From: Flavobacterium geliluteum
GTDB lineage: Bacteria; Bacteroidota; Bacteroidia; Flavobacteriales; Flavobacteriaceae
NCBI RefSeq assembly: GCF_017948595.1
Contig: NZ_JAGFBV010000004.1
Span: 144,426 to 208,425, forward strand
Direction: 5' to 3'
Length of the DNA stretch: 64,000 nt
Shown here: positions 37,082 to 45,395 of the stretch, one piece after another
Position numbering within the stretch: position 1 is the stretch's first letter
Layout: each line of letters starts with the position of its first letter
Program-made: the position numbers and the translations under genes
The notes under the pieces: model-generated
Told to the model about the DNA's origin: nothing
The model's input: only the letters and a program-made list of their open reading frames with translations
Database searches by the model: none

Positions 37082-37963
37082 TCATTTTCCGTTCAAAATT
37101 TGAAGCATCCTGCCAAGCTCAATATCCATTCTCGAGAAAGCAAACCATTTTTTACCCAAATCTTTTAATGATGCACCAATGTGGTAAAGTTCAGTCTTGT
37201 CAATAATCAAAAATCGGTCGTGAGCATCGGTGAAAATCTCAATTTCAATTGAAGGATATTGGCTGTTGTATCTTAGCAAATCCAAACGTAATTGATTGCT
37301 GATTTTTTTGGTATAAATAGTGGCACTTACGTTATTATTCCGTTTTCCTAACACGGTCAGCACCGTATCATCCACATAATTATCTAGCAGGATAATGGAA
37401 CTTTTGGCGCTTCGGATAATGTCCGAAACAAAAGTGTAGGAATCGAAAATTTGTCCATTATAGAAGATGCCTTTTTCAGAGTGGAGCTTATCGCTTTCCA
37501 ATGCCTTAAAAATCTCCTCAAATTTTTGTTCCGCTTCTAACTGTTTAATTTCAATTTTGTCCAGCCGATGAAACAAAGAAGCATTGCTAATAAGGATACG
37601 TCGCATTTCTACAAAAGCTTCCATAATTTCAACACTGACTTTAACGGCAATATCCGAGCGGAGTATTGCAGAAGCCATTGCGACCCCTTGTTCGGTAAAA
37701 ACATGGGGTAAATAACGTCTTCCGCCGTAATTTAAACTTGAGGTTCCAAATTGGAACCTCAAGTTATGGGTTTCCTCTTCTGTCAGTTGAAAACAGAACG
37801 ATTTGGGAAACCTCTCCATATTTCTTTTTACGGCTTTGTTGAGGTTCTTCGTTTCCACCTGGTATAAGGAAGCGAGGTCGCTATCCAGCATTACTTGCTT
37901 GCCACGTATGGTATAGATCAGATTCTTGAGTTCTTCGGAAGAAATAAAAGGTTTATTATCCAT
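37082..37963 (-). CDS. ORF6N domain protein
   Basis: A 293-residue protein with an N-terminal ORF6N/KilA-N-like DNA-binding domain (LIYTIRGKQVMLDSDLASLY, then FPKSFCFQLTEEE, and YLPHVFTEQGVAMASAILRS), found in phage antirepressors and mobile elements. The C-terminal half contains FYNGQIFDSYTFVSDIIRSA and DRFLIIDKTELYHIGASLKD, the pattern of a degenerate phospholipase-D-like (HKD) fold. The ATG at 37963 shares one base with the topoisomerase stop (TGATG), so it is the last gene of that operon. A regulatory role in element excision or host take-over is inferred. Confidence 0.82.
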   Translation of the reverse strand: MDNKPFISSEELKNLIYTIRGKQVMLDSDLASLYQVETKNLNKAVKRNMERFPKSFCFQLTEEETHNLRFQFGTSSLNYGGRRYLPHVFTEQGVAMASAILRSDIAVKVSVEIMEAFVEMRRILISNASLFHRLDKIEIKQLEAEQKFEEIFKALESDKLHSEKGIFYNGQIFDSYTFVSDIIRSAKSSIILLDNYVDDTVLTVLGKRNNNVSATIYTKKISNQLRLDLLRYNSQYPSIEIEIFTDAHDRFLIIDKTELYHIGASLKDLGKKWFAFSRMDIELGRMLQILNGK

Positions 37964-40047
37964 CACTTTTTGTAGTTTTTGGTTGTATCAAATTCAAAAA
38001 AGGTTTTGTGATCTTCATTGAGCACGATATAGGCATCGAACTGCTTTCCTGCCTTGCTTTTCATTCCCTTGATCAGTGAAGTTTTCTTTTTATTTACAAG
38101 GCTTTCAATATCAGCTATACTGATTTGTACGCCACACACGTTGCGGAACTGTACCCAGCTACAAACTTCATCAGGACATTTGACAATCTTATCACGGATA
38201 ATGAGCCCGTGGCTTTTACATTTCGGGCAAACCAATTTAGGTAGGTTTTCGTTGGCAATGGAGGTTTGCAGCAGTTCATTGATAATAGTTGAAGCGTACT
38301 TTTCCATTTTCTTTTGGAATGCTCCGGCATCCGCTTCATTGTTTTCTATCTTCTCCAAAGCCAGTTCCCATTCGGCAGTCATTGCCACATCTGCAATTTT
38401 TTGGTCTTTTACCAATTCATAAACCTGAAGTCCTTTTTCAGTCGGGATTAGGGATTTCTTTTCCCGACCAATATAATTGCGGGTGAACAGCGTTTCAATA
38501 ATTGACGCTCTCGTTGCAGGTGTACCAATACCGATATTTCTCAGGGCTTTTCGTTCTTCTTCATTTTCAATTTCCTTTCCGGCTGTTTCCATCGCCGATA
38601 AAAGCCCTGCTTCGGTGTAGAGCACAGGAGGTTTGGCTTGCTTTTCCAAAACTGTGGCACCTTTGATTTTGATTTCATCGCCCTTTTTCATTTCGGGCAA
38701 ATCCTGTACGGGTTCCATATCATCATCGGAGAAACTGCCCCTTATGGAACGCCAGCCATCTTCCATAATCTTACAGCCTTTTGCGGTAAAATCGTAATGC
38801 AATGCCTGTAAAACCACATCGGTCAGCTCTTTGACACAGGCTTGTGAAATCGCTTCGAGCAGGCGAAAGGCAATCATGTCATAGATGGCGTTTTCCTTCG
38901 CTTTCAGGGCAGATGGTATTTTATCTGTAACTAACAAGCCGTGATGGTCGGTAACACACAAATCGTTCACGATGCGTTTATTGAACCGTCCCCACTTCAT
39001 TTTTGACACGGCTTGTTTGCAGGTTTCCCTGTCCTGCAAAGCCCTTACAAGGTTTGGGATTTCTGCCCACATATCTTCAGGAATATATTTGCTTCCGGTA
39101 CGTGGATAGGTGATAAACTTCTTTTCGTAAAGGCTTTGAGCTATGTTCAGGGTCTCTTCGGCAGAAAGGTTGAGCTTTTTGTTGGCTTCTTTTTGTAGAC
39201 CCGTAAGGTCAAAAAGCAAAGGGGGTTGCTCTGTAACATTTTTGATTTCTACCAATGTAACGGTTACCGTTTCGCTTCGCTGAATGGCTTTCAGCGTATC
39301 ATCGGCAAGCTTTTTATCTTCCCATCTGGTTTTGGAAATGCTTTTAAAATCGATAAACTCTCTGCTGTGCGATAACTGTATCTGCCAATAGTGCTTTACC
39401 AGGAAATTTTTGTTTTCCAGATAACGTTTGCATATCAAAGCGAGTGTTGGCGTCTGCACCCTTCCGAGTGAGTAGACCCCATCGCCTGCGGCAATAGAAA
39501 GTGCCTGTGTGGCATTGATACCCACCAGCCAATCGGCATGGCTTCTCCCTTGTGCTGCCTGATACAATCCGTCAAATACTGCCCCGTTTTTCAGGCTGTC
39601 AAACCCCTGCTTGATGGCTTTTTCGGTAAGCGAACTGATCCAAAGCCGTTCAAAGGGCTTGTTGCATTTGAGGTATTCATAAATGTACCTGAAAATGAGT
39701 TCGCCCTCACGACCTGCATCGGTTGCTACGATAATGCTATCGCTTTTATCAAATAGATCTTTTATTATTTTCAGTTGCTTTAAGACTCCTGTATCAGCGG
39801 TATAGCCTTTGTCTTTTTTAACTTTTCGGACGGTCAGTATAAAAGGATTGGGAAGTATCGGCAATGATGCTTTGTCAAATCCCGAAATCCCATAATCTTC
39901 AGGCATTCCCAATCCTATCAAATGACCCAATGCCCACGTGACAAAATAGCCGTTGCCCGTCAGGTAACCGTTCTTTTTTTCGGAAGCACCCAACAGACGG
40001 GCTATTTCTCTTGCCACGCTTGGTTTCTCTGCTAGTATTGTTTTCAT
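37963..40047 (-). CDS. topB: Type IA DNA topoisomerase III (CTnDOT Exc-like)
   Basis: A 694-residue topoisomerase III. Toprim domain (MKTILAEKPSVAREIARLLG and DAGREGELIFRY), active-site tyrosine in KKFITYPRTGSKYI (near residue 315), and a C-terminal zinc ribbon (LVCPKCKSHGLIIRDKIVKCPDEVC). In CTnDOT-type conjugative transposons the homologue Exc is the last gene of the excision operon and helps excision, though its topoisomerase activity is reported as dispensable. Here it follows the xis-like and DUF3945 genes in the same order, which supports that identity. Confidence 0.9.
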   Translation of the reverse strand: MKTILAEKPSVAREIARLLGASEKKNGYLTGNGYFVTWALGHLIGLGMPEDYGISGFDKASLPILPNPFILTVRKVKKDKGYTADTGVLKQLKIIKDLFDKSDSIIVATDAGREGELIFRYIYEYLKCNKPFERLWISSLTEKAIKQGFDSLKNGAVFDGLYQAAQGRSHADWLVGINATQALSIAAGDGVYSLGRVQTPTLALICKRYLENKNFLVKHYWQIQLSHSREFIDFKSISKTRWEDKKLADDTLKAIQRSETVTVTLVEIKNVTEQPPLLFDLTGLQKEANKKLNLSAEETLNIAQSLYEKKFITYPRTGSKYIPEDMWAEIPNLVRALQDRETCKQAVSKMKWGRFNKRIVNDLCVTDHHGLLVTDKIPSALKAKENAIYDMIAFRLLEAISQACVKELTDVVLQALHYDFTAKGCKIMEDGWRSIRGSFSDDDMEPVQDLPEMKKGDEIKIKGATVLEKQAKPPVLYTEAGLLSAMETAGKEIENEEERKALRNIGIGTPATRASIIETLFTRNYIGREKKSLIPTEKGLQVYELVKDQKIADVAMTAEWELALEKIENNEADAGAFQKKMEKYASTIINELLQTSIANENLPKLVCPKCKSHGLIIRDKIVKCPDEVCSWVQFRNVCGVQISIADIESLVNKKKTSLIKGMKSKAGKQFDAYIVLNEDHKTFFEFDTTKNYKK

Positions 40048-40053
40048 ACTATA

Positions 40054-41517
40054 TTACATTTTTCTGCCTTTGGATTTAGCAGGTGCCTGAGCGTTTTCCT
40101 GTTGTTCTTGTTGCTTTTCATCTTTTGGCGTTTGCTGTTGCGATTTTAGAGGCTCTTTGATATTCTTTGTCGCTTCATTGGTTTTTCCCTCCGAATTGAC
40201 TGCAGTTTGTGTTTTGTGTGCTTCAGCAGGTTTCGCCTGCTCTTCAAGCTTATCAGGATTTTGAAAAGAAAAATCGGTTTTATTGGTTTCTTTGTTGAGC
40301 GTAATATATCCTTGATAGTTTTGACCTTTCTTGTCCACCAATCCATCAACATAAATGGTCTGACCCGCTTTGAGTTTATTGTATTGCTCATCATCCAATT
40401 CCTTTCCCCTAAAGGTTTTTGACACTTCCTGCGACTGGCTTGGTTGATTATTCTGCCCGTTTCTTTGTATTTGCTGATTGGAATTGCCCCTGTCAAACAG
40501 GAATTCTACATAGCGTTTATCCGCATTGAACTGAACCGTTGCTTCAAATTCAGTTCCTTTTTTAGAAATCATCCCATCCAAATGAAGCGGTTTACCCTCG
40601 GTTAAAGTCTGCTTTTGCTCATCGTTTAGTTTTATACCTTTTATTTCATCAGGTATTTTTATGAATTCTGTTTTTAGTGCAACCAGCTCATTGGTAAGCC
40701 TGTCCACACTAATAATTGAAGGAATGATTTCGCCTGTCTTGTGATTTTTTAGGTCAATCACACGGCCCATATTTCCTGAAGCGAGTAAGTTCTTTTTGTC
40801 ATCATCGGTAAACTTGTGTCCAAAAAACTCAAAATTTAAGTTGGGCTCTTTGCGAATTCCGTGGATGGCAACCACCACCTGTCCTTCATCATTGGACTGT
40901 AAGGATAAGCGGGCATCCATTCTTGTAACAGCAGTTCCAAGATTAAGGCTTACTGGTACGAGCTCATTGGTCTTGTAACCCTTCAATAAAGGCTCCAGAA
41001 GGTTCATTTTTTCTAATTTCTCTTTACTCAAGCCGAGATTGTTCATGGTTTCCCAATCGATCTGTTCCGGTTTGTAGCGGTATTCGTTTGTTTCCGCTGT
41101 TGTCTGTGTTGTTTCCATATTCTTTTGATTTTCTAGTTTATTATTCTGATTAGGTTCCGGCTTTACTTCGTGCTTCTTCATCAATTTTTCGCCCTCCGGA
41201 GTTGGATTGTCTACCTGCTTTTGCATCTCTTTTGCCATATCTACTGCCAGGAGTGCAGGAACTTTGAACAATGAAAAATTGGTAGGGTTCTTTAGCTGGC
41301 TGAAAAAATTGGAGAAAAAGTTGGAAAGTAAATCACCGTGCTTGTCCACACGCATAAACTGGTTCTGGTTTTTCTTAGTAGGATCAACGGTTTCCAGTTT
41401 TCCGTTTTCATCAATGCTCTTTACGGCTTGGATTTTCTTTTTCTCTTTATCCAGTACTAATAGAATCTCGGATAATTGTTCGGGAGATTTTGGTTTATTT
41501 AAAGTTTGTCCGTTCAT
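40054..41517 (-). CDS. DUF3945/DUF4099 domain protein of conjugative elements (CTnDOT orf3-like)
   Basis: A 487-residue protein. The N-terminal part (EILLVLDKEKKKIQAVKSID, then QNQFMRVDKHGDLLSNFFSN) matches proteins of Bacteroidota conjugative transposons. The middle holds a DUF4099-like YKTNELVPVSLNLGTAVTRM segment and two DUF3945 repeats (LNDEQKQTLTEGKPLHLDGM and LDDEQYNKLKAGQTIYVDGL). The C-terminus is Gln/Lys-rich and disordered. Function is unknown; the homologue orf3 lies between xis2d and exc in the CTnDOT excision operon. It is 6 bp upstream of topB. Confidence 0.85.
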   Translation of the reverse strand: MNGQTLNKPKSPEQLSEILLVLDKEKKKIQAVKSIDENGKLETVDPTKKNQNQFMRVDKHGDLLSNFFSNFFSQLKNPTNFSLFKVPALLAVDMAKEMQKQVDNPTPEGEKLMKKHEVKPEPNQNNKLENQKNMETTQTTAETNEYRYKPEQIDWETMNNLGLSKEKLEKMNLLEPLLKGYKTNELVPVSLNLGTAVTRMDARLSLQSNDEGQVVVAIHGIRKEPNLNFEFFGHKFTDDDKKNLLASGNMGRVIDLKNHKTGEIIPSIISVDRLTNELVALKTEFIKIPDEIKGIKLNDEQKQTLTEGKPLHLDGMISKKGTEFEATVQFNADKRYVEFLFDRGNSNQQIQRNGQNNQPSQSQEVSKTFRGKELDDEQYNKLKAGQTIYVDGLVDKKGQNYQGYITLNKETNKTDFSFQNPDKLEEQAKPAEAHKTQTAVNSEGKTNEATKNIKEPLKSQQQTPKDEKQQEQQENAQAPAKSKGRKM

Positions 41518-41583
41518 AGTTTTAAATTTTTAAGTTCAGCCCCGAAAGTAAAAGAAGCTTTCGCTGTCTCGCACAAAACGGCA

Positions 41584-41907
41584 TCAGTTGTCACTATTTG
41601 TCCCTCGTTGTCTTTTTTGGATAGTAGCAGAGGTAAAGCTTTCTCTGACGAATTGGTGTACGTCTGACTTCTTATAATAAATTTTCCCGCTTATGGTATA
41701 ATACGGCAGCTTCCCGGAGGAACGGTAACGCTGTAAGGATCGCGTACTTATCTTTAGCATCTGCAAAATATCCTGATTGTCCAGCAGTTCTTCTCCATCA
41801 ATATTGGTGTGTTGATTTTTAGCACTGCCTGCCACTTCCATTAGAATGTCGAATCGCTCCATGATCCGTTCCATCCAAGCCATAAATTCCATTCTGTCGA
41901 TATTCAT
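41584..41907 (-). CDS. Excisionase-like helix-turn-helix protein
   Basis: A 107-residue MerR/Xis-like HTH protein. After an N-terminal helical part (MNIDRMEFMAWMERIMERFD) comes a winged-helix segment, NQDILQMLKISTRSLQRYRS, then YYTISGKIYYKKSDVHQF, typical of the HTH_17 domain of CTnDOT Xis2c/Xis2d. These bend DNA at attL and attR for excision. The ATG at 41907 was chosen because the frame further upstream lacks family similarity. First gene of the excision operon (41907 to 37082). Confidence 0.82.
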   Translation of the reverse strand: MNIDRMEFMAWMERIMERFDILMEVAGSAKNQHTNIDGEELLDNQDILQMLKISTRSLQRYRSSGKLPYYTISGKIYYKKSDVHQFVRESFTSATIQKRQRGTNSDN

Positions 41908-42151
41908 AATCCAACTTTTAGGTTCAACACCACAAAATTGACACATGAAAAAAGAATTTTCTGCCAAGTTCTGCCCATTGGCAAACAATATTTTTTTACG
42001 GAAATACCAATAGACTAGTACATTACTAGGTTCACAATAGAATAAGTATAAGACTTGTATAGAAATTCAATTTTTACCCATTGCCATATAGGGACAAAAA
42101 AAGCAATCCTATCTGCACTGCTTTATAGGTAAATAAATACGAAATGAAATT

Positions 42152-43000
42152 TCACAAATCCTTATCCATATACTGCTCTACTGATGATTTGAGCTGATCT
42201 AAAAACCGAGTCCGATTACCTGCTCGGTCTTTCATGCGATGAAAAGCATGATGTATATCACCTAACTGGGTTCTGAAAAGCATTTGAAAAGCCATACTGA
42301 TCTTACGAATCCCGATTTTACCATGAGAAATGGCACCTGAAATATGTAGTGCATAAATCAGTTCTATTAATGCATTTTGGGATTCTGTCCAGAATATTTT
42401 TTCGGCTGATTCGCCATTTCCTGAAGCCATTTCTGGTTTGTCGAAATGATTTATTTTAAAAATTAAATAATTATACAGCAGTTCATTGGCTATAATACGG
42501 GAGATTTTATAATCATAATAAGTAGAAAATTGTGTATCAGCCTCAAAAATAAAACTGTTAAGTCCTGTGTTAAGATTTATTTTTCCTAATTTGAAAAAAT
42601 CATGATCTTTGTCAGTCCTTCCTGATCGGTAATAACGGTAAAAATCAGAATTACAAATATGTTCTTTATATTCACATTTTAAGTGCTGCAACTCAGCGGA
42701 AAAATATTTATAATATATTTTCCCTCCATTGACAGGACAGGAAGTCTCTATTCTATAAACTTTATTATAATAAATCAGCTTTCCCATTATCTGAGGTTTA
42801 ATTATCTTGAAGAATTCAATTTCCTCACTTTCATTGGTAAACTGGTGATCGATGATCTGTCTTTTCATATTTGCTAATAATTCCTGAAGAAAAATAATCA
42901 TACGGTAGGATTCATCAATTGCCTGAGCCGATTCTAAACTAATTTCTTGTTCTTTTTTCAGGATACTGTAAAGAGCTTCTTTATAATTGGAATGCATCAT
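42152..43000 (-). CDS. rteC: RteC family regulator of element excision
   Basis: A 282-residue RteC protein: EIEFFKIIKPQIMGKLIYYN (near residue 60), HICNSDFYRYYRSGRTDKDH and SFIFEADTQFSTYYDYKI are hallmark segments. In CTnDOT, RteC binds upstream of the excision operon and activates it in response to RteAB. The C-terminal winged-helix region follows the ISGAISHGKIGIRKISMAF segment. The ATG at 43000 (MM) was chosen over a GTG at 43030. It lies 244 bp upstream of the xis-like gene in the same direction, so the regulator and target are still side by side. Confidence 0.88.
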   Translation of the reverse strand: MMHSNYKEALYSILKKEQEISLESAQAIDESYRMIIFLQELLANMKRQIIDHQFTNESEEIEFFKIIKPQIMGKLIYYNKVYRIETSCPVNGGKIYYKYFSAELQHLKCEYKEHICNSDFYRYYRSGRTDKDHDFFKLGKINLNTGLNSFIFEADTQFSTYYDYKISRIIANELLYNYLIFKINHFDKPEMASGNGESAEKIFWTESQNALIELIYALHISGAISHGKIGIRKISMAFQMLFRTQLGDIHHAFHRMKDRAGNRTRFLDQLKSSVEQYMDKDL

Positions 43001-43125
43001 ACTAATAACTTTTAAAGATATACTGTACACAATAATCGGATTATCTATTTTTCATTTATTCAGTAGGATAATGTAATACTTAATTGAGATTGCTTTTATT
43101 TGGTCTACATCCCAATTTTATAATA

Positions 43126-43989
43126 TCATTCTAAATTTAGACTGGTTCGGTATGCACTAGGAGATAAAGCGGTATGCTTTTTGAAAAAATTGCTGAACAG
43201 GGAAGAACTTCCAAACTGCAGTTCTTCCGCTATAGTGCTAATATTTATATCCTCGTTTTGCAATAATTGTTTTGATTCCATGATAATTGCTTCCACAATA
43301 AATTGCTTGGCACTTTTTTGGGTTCCTTCCTTAACAATTTTTGTAAGATGATCGGATGTCATGCATAATACATCAGCATAGTATTTTACACTATGCTGAT
43401 TTTTATAATTTGCTTCTAAGATTCTGAAAAACTCAATAACCATCTTTTCTTTTACTGTATGTTCGATATAAAACTTTTTATGATATTTGTTATATCTTGT
43501 TGCCAATTCATAGAGCATCAGATTAAAACTGAGTAACAGTCTTTCTTTTTTAAAAATCGCCTTGTCAGTACATTGTGCTTTATTATACAACAATTGAAGT
43601 AAATACATTAAATACCTAACGTCTTTCTTTTTAAGGGACACTTTAGCGTGATATTTTTCAATGTAGAGCTCAAAGTATCCAATATGTGGCCTTCTTAAAC
43701 TGTTTTTATAGGCAAACTCTGAAGTGAAAGAAACTACAGAAAGCTGCAACGGATCATTCATTCCTGTAATGCAGCAATATGCTTTTATTGGGACTACTAT
43801 AAGATCATTTACAGACAAGCAAGTTTCTTTATTATCATTTACCTGTATACAAACCGAACCGGAGTTTACCATTATTATGGAAAAATAACTCTCTTTAAAC
43901 AATCCATTAGCAGAAGCTTTTGATGCAAAATTTTCAAGCAAATGGATTTTTAAACCTAATTGCGGGCTAATTATTTTTTTATTTAACAA
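43126..43989 (-). CDS. AraC-family transcriptional regulator
   Basis: A 287-residue AraC regulator. The N-terminal ~170 residues are an AraC_binding-like cupin (YFSIIMVNSGSVCIQVNDNK, SVNDLIVVPIKAYCCITGMN), and the C-terminal domain has YYADVLCMTSDHLTKIVKEG and INISTIAEELQFGSSSLFSN, ending FFKKHTALSPSAYRTSL. The frame opens with TTG at 43989, two codons after an in-frame stop, so a TTG start or a downstream start is required. It stands between rteC and a lipoprotein unit; its targets are not evident. Confidence 0.8.
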   Translation of the reverse strand: MLNKKIISPQLGLKIHLLENFASKASANGLFKESYFSIIMVNSGSVCIQVNDNKETCLSVNDLIVVPIKAYCCITGMNDPLQLSVVSFTSEFAYKNSLRRPHIGYFELYIEKYHAKVSLKKKDVRYLMYLLQLLYNKAQCTDKAIFKKERLLLSFNLMLYELATRYNKYHKKFYIEHTVKEKMVIEFFRILEANYKNQHSVKYYADVLCMTSDHLTKIVKEGTQKSAKQFIVEAIIMESKQLLQNEDINISTIAEELQFGSSSLFSNFFKKHTALSPSAYRTSLNLE

Positions 43990-44058
43990 AGCTTATGTTT
44001 ATTATTTTAGCTGTAGAATCATTAGATATCTTTATGTCTCACTTATTTCACGAGTCAA

Positions 44059-44316
44059 TCATCCATACTTAGAAACCAGTTTGTCCACTATAAGAACCGT
44101 AACAAAAAACAAATTGGACATCCCATTTAAAAAAAGCAGGTAAAACAAGCTATACGAGTTATCATTTTTTATCTTGTCTTTTATCAAGTAGTGAGTTATT
44201 TGATCATAACAGAAAAGATCTTCTATAAAATAAAGACTGACGAGGTTGAAAAGAATCATAAACACAGTAAAGGTGCAGACAATTTCTTTTTCATAACGAT
44301 AGAGAAAATTATGCAT
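44059..44316 (-). CDS. Small two-helix membrane protein
   Basis: An 85-residue protein with two predicted membrane segments (EIVCTFTVFMILFNLVSLYF and SLFYLLFLNGMSNLFFVTVLIV) joined by a short polar loop. Its ATG shares one base with the upstream stop (TAATG), so it is co-translated with the lipoprotein gene. No family recognised. The pairing of a secreted polypeptide gene with a small membrane protein would also suit an export or immunity partner. Confidence 0.6.
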   Translation of the reverse strand: MHNFLYRYEKEIVCTFTVFMILFNLVSLYFIEDLFCYDQITHYLIKDKIKNDNSYSLFYLLFLNGMSNLFFVTVLIVDKLVSKYG

Positions 44317-45050
44317 TATCTCTTCAGATTATTTAATCTAATTCCTGTTACAAGTGATCGTTTTATTGCAACACCTGTATGTTCCATAGCACCGCTAAGC
44401 GCTCCCACACCGTGACCTCTGGATGTATTCCAATCTTTGTCTTTATTTTCTTTATCATAATAGACCGAATACCTGATGATAGAACATGTGGTGAGGATAA
44501 TTCTTTTATCCTCGCTATTAAACACTTCATTGGTCATGACTGCTGTCTCATAGGAAATAATGAATTCATAGATTTCCGCGAAGGAATCATCATGCCATAA
44601 AGCAATAACATTCATAAAATCGGAAAGGCTTTTTTTTGCCCCGCTTGTCATGGTAGAATTCGCAATAGTCTGGTCTTTTAGCGTCTGGGGACTGTTTATA
44701 ATCTCTTGTATCACAATAAAATTAACTGAAATATTGGTTCCTGAGTTTAAAAGCATAAACTCGTTGTTCTGAACCGCAATCTTTTCGATTTGCTGGGATA
44801 TTTGTGCAATTGTTGTATCCTGATCATTACTTGATAAATAAATATCCAGAATATCATTATGGATTTTACCGGCAAAGTCATAAATATTTGCCAGGTTTTC
44901 AGGACTTCCTTCCGGCACTAAGCGTTCCGATAGTGTTAATTTTTGATTGCTGACTTTACTCCCAACACTCTTGAGGGGATCGATAGTCTCTGTGGTGCAG
45001 CAAAAGAGTAGTAATGATAAAATCACTAATGGAAATGAAATGTTTTTCAT
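44316..45050 (-). CDS. Lipoprotein of unknown function with Gly-rich C-terminus
   Basis: A 244-residue predicted lipoprotein; the signal MKNISFPLVILSLLLFCC ends at a Cys pair. The mature part is helical and ends with RGHGVGALSGAMEHTGVAIK, a Gly/Ala-rich, hydrophobic tail. Similar tails occur in families of unknown role in Flavobacteriia. The tail looks superficially like a membrane-active or bacteriocin-like segment; that is only an impression. It is the first gene of a two-gene unit with 44059-44316. Confidence 0.6.
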   Translation of the reverse strand: MKNISFPLVILSLLLFCCTTETIDPLKSVGSKVSNQKLTLSERLVPEGSPENLANIYDFAGKIHNDILDIYLSSNDQDTTIAQISQQIEKIAVQNNEFMLLNSGTNISVNFIVIQEIINSPQTLKDQTIANSTMTSGAKKSLSDFMNVIALWHDDSFAEIYEFIISYETAVMTNEVFNSEDKRIILTTCSIIRYSVYYDKENKDKDWNTSRGHGVGALSGAMEHTGVAIKRSLVTGIRLNNLKR

Positions 45051-45395
45051 GATTAAAGTGTTAAATGTGACCGACTACTTCTAGTCAGTTCATTTCACCC
45101 GGGTAAGCAGAACTTTAATTCAGCACGATGCCAAATATTTTTGCTTTTGAATTCGAGACAAATCTAGGAGGCTTTTTCCAATCCTGCAAAACATTGTATA
45201 CGGGTTTCCGAGAAAAGCAGTATGGATTTTCGAGAAACCCTAACACTTTTTTTTCTTTATAAAAACACTAATTAACAATAGTTTACGTTATATTTTAAAC
45301 ATTTTTTTTAATATTCCTGAGTCAACTTATAAGCCGATTTCCTTAATCTTAAAATGGTTTTCCAAAGAAAATAATGTCTCACTTTAATTTAAATT
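45051..45395. other. Divergent intergenic region
   Basis: 345 bp between the leftward lipoprotein gene and the rightward TPR-AraC regulator. It is expected to hold both promoters, but no exact TAnnTTTG box with a matched -33 element was found. Two similar words, tttccgagaaaagcagtatgg and atttTCGAGAAAcccta, lie close together (about 45202-45240). Confidence 0.4.
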
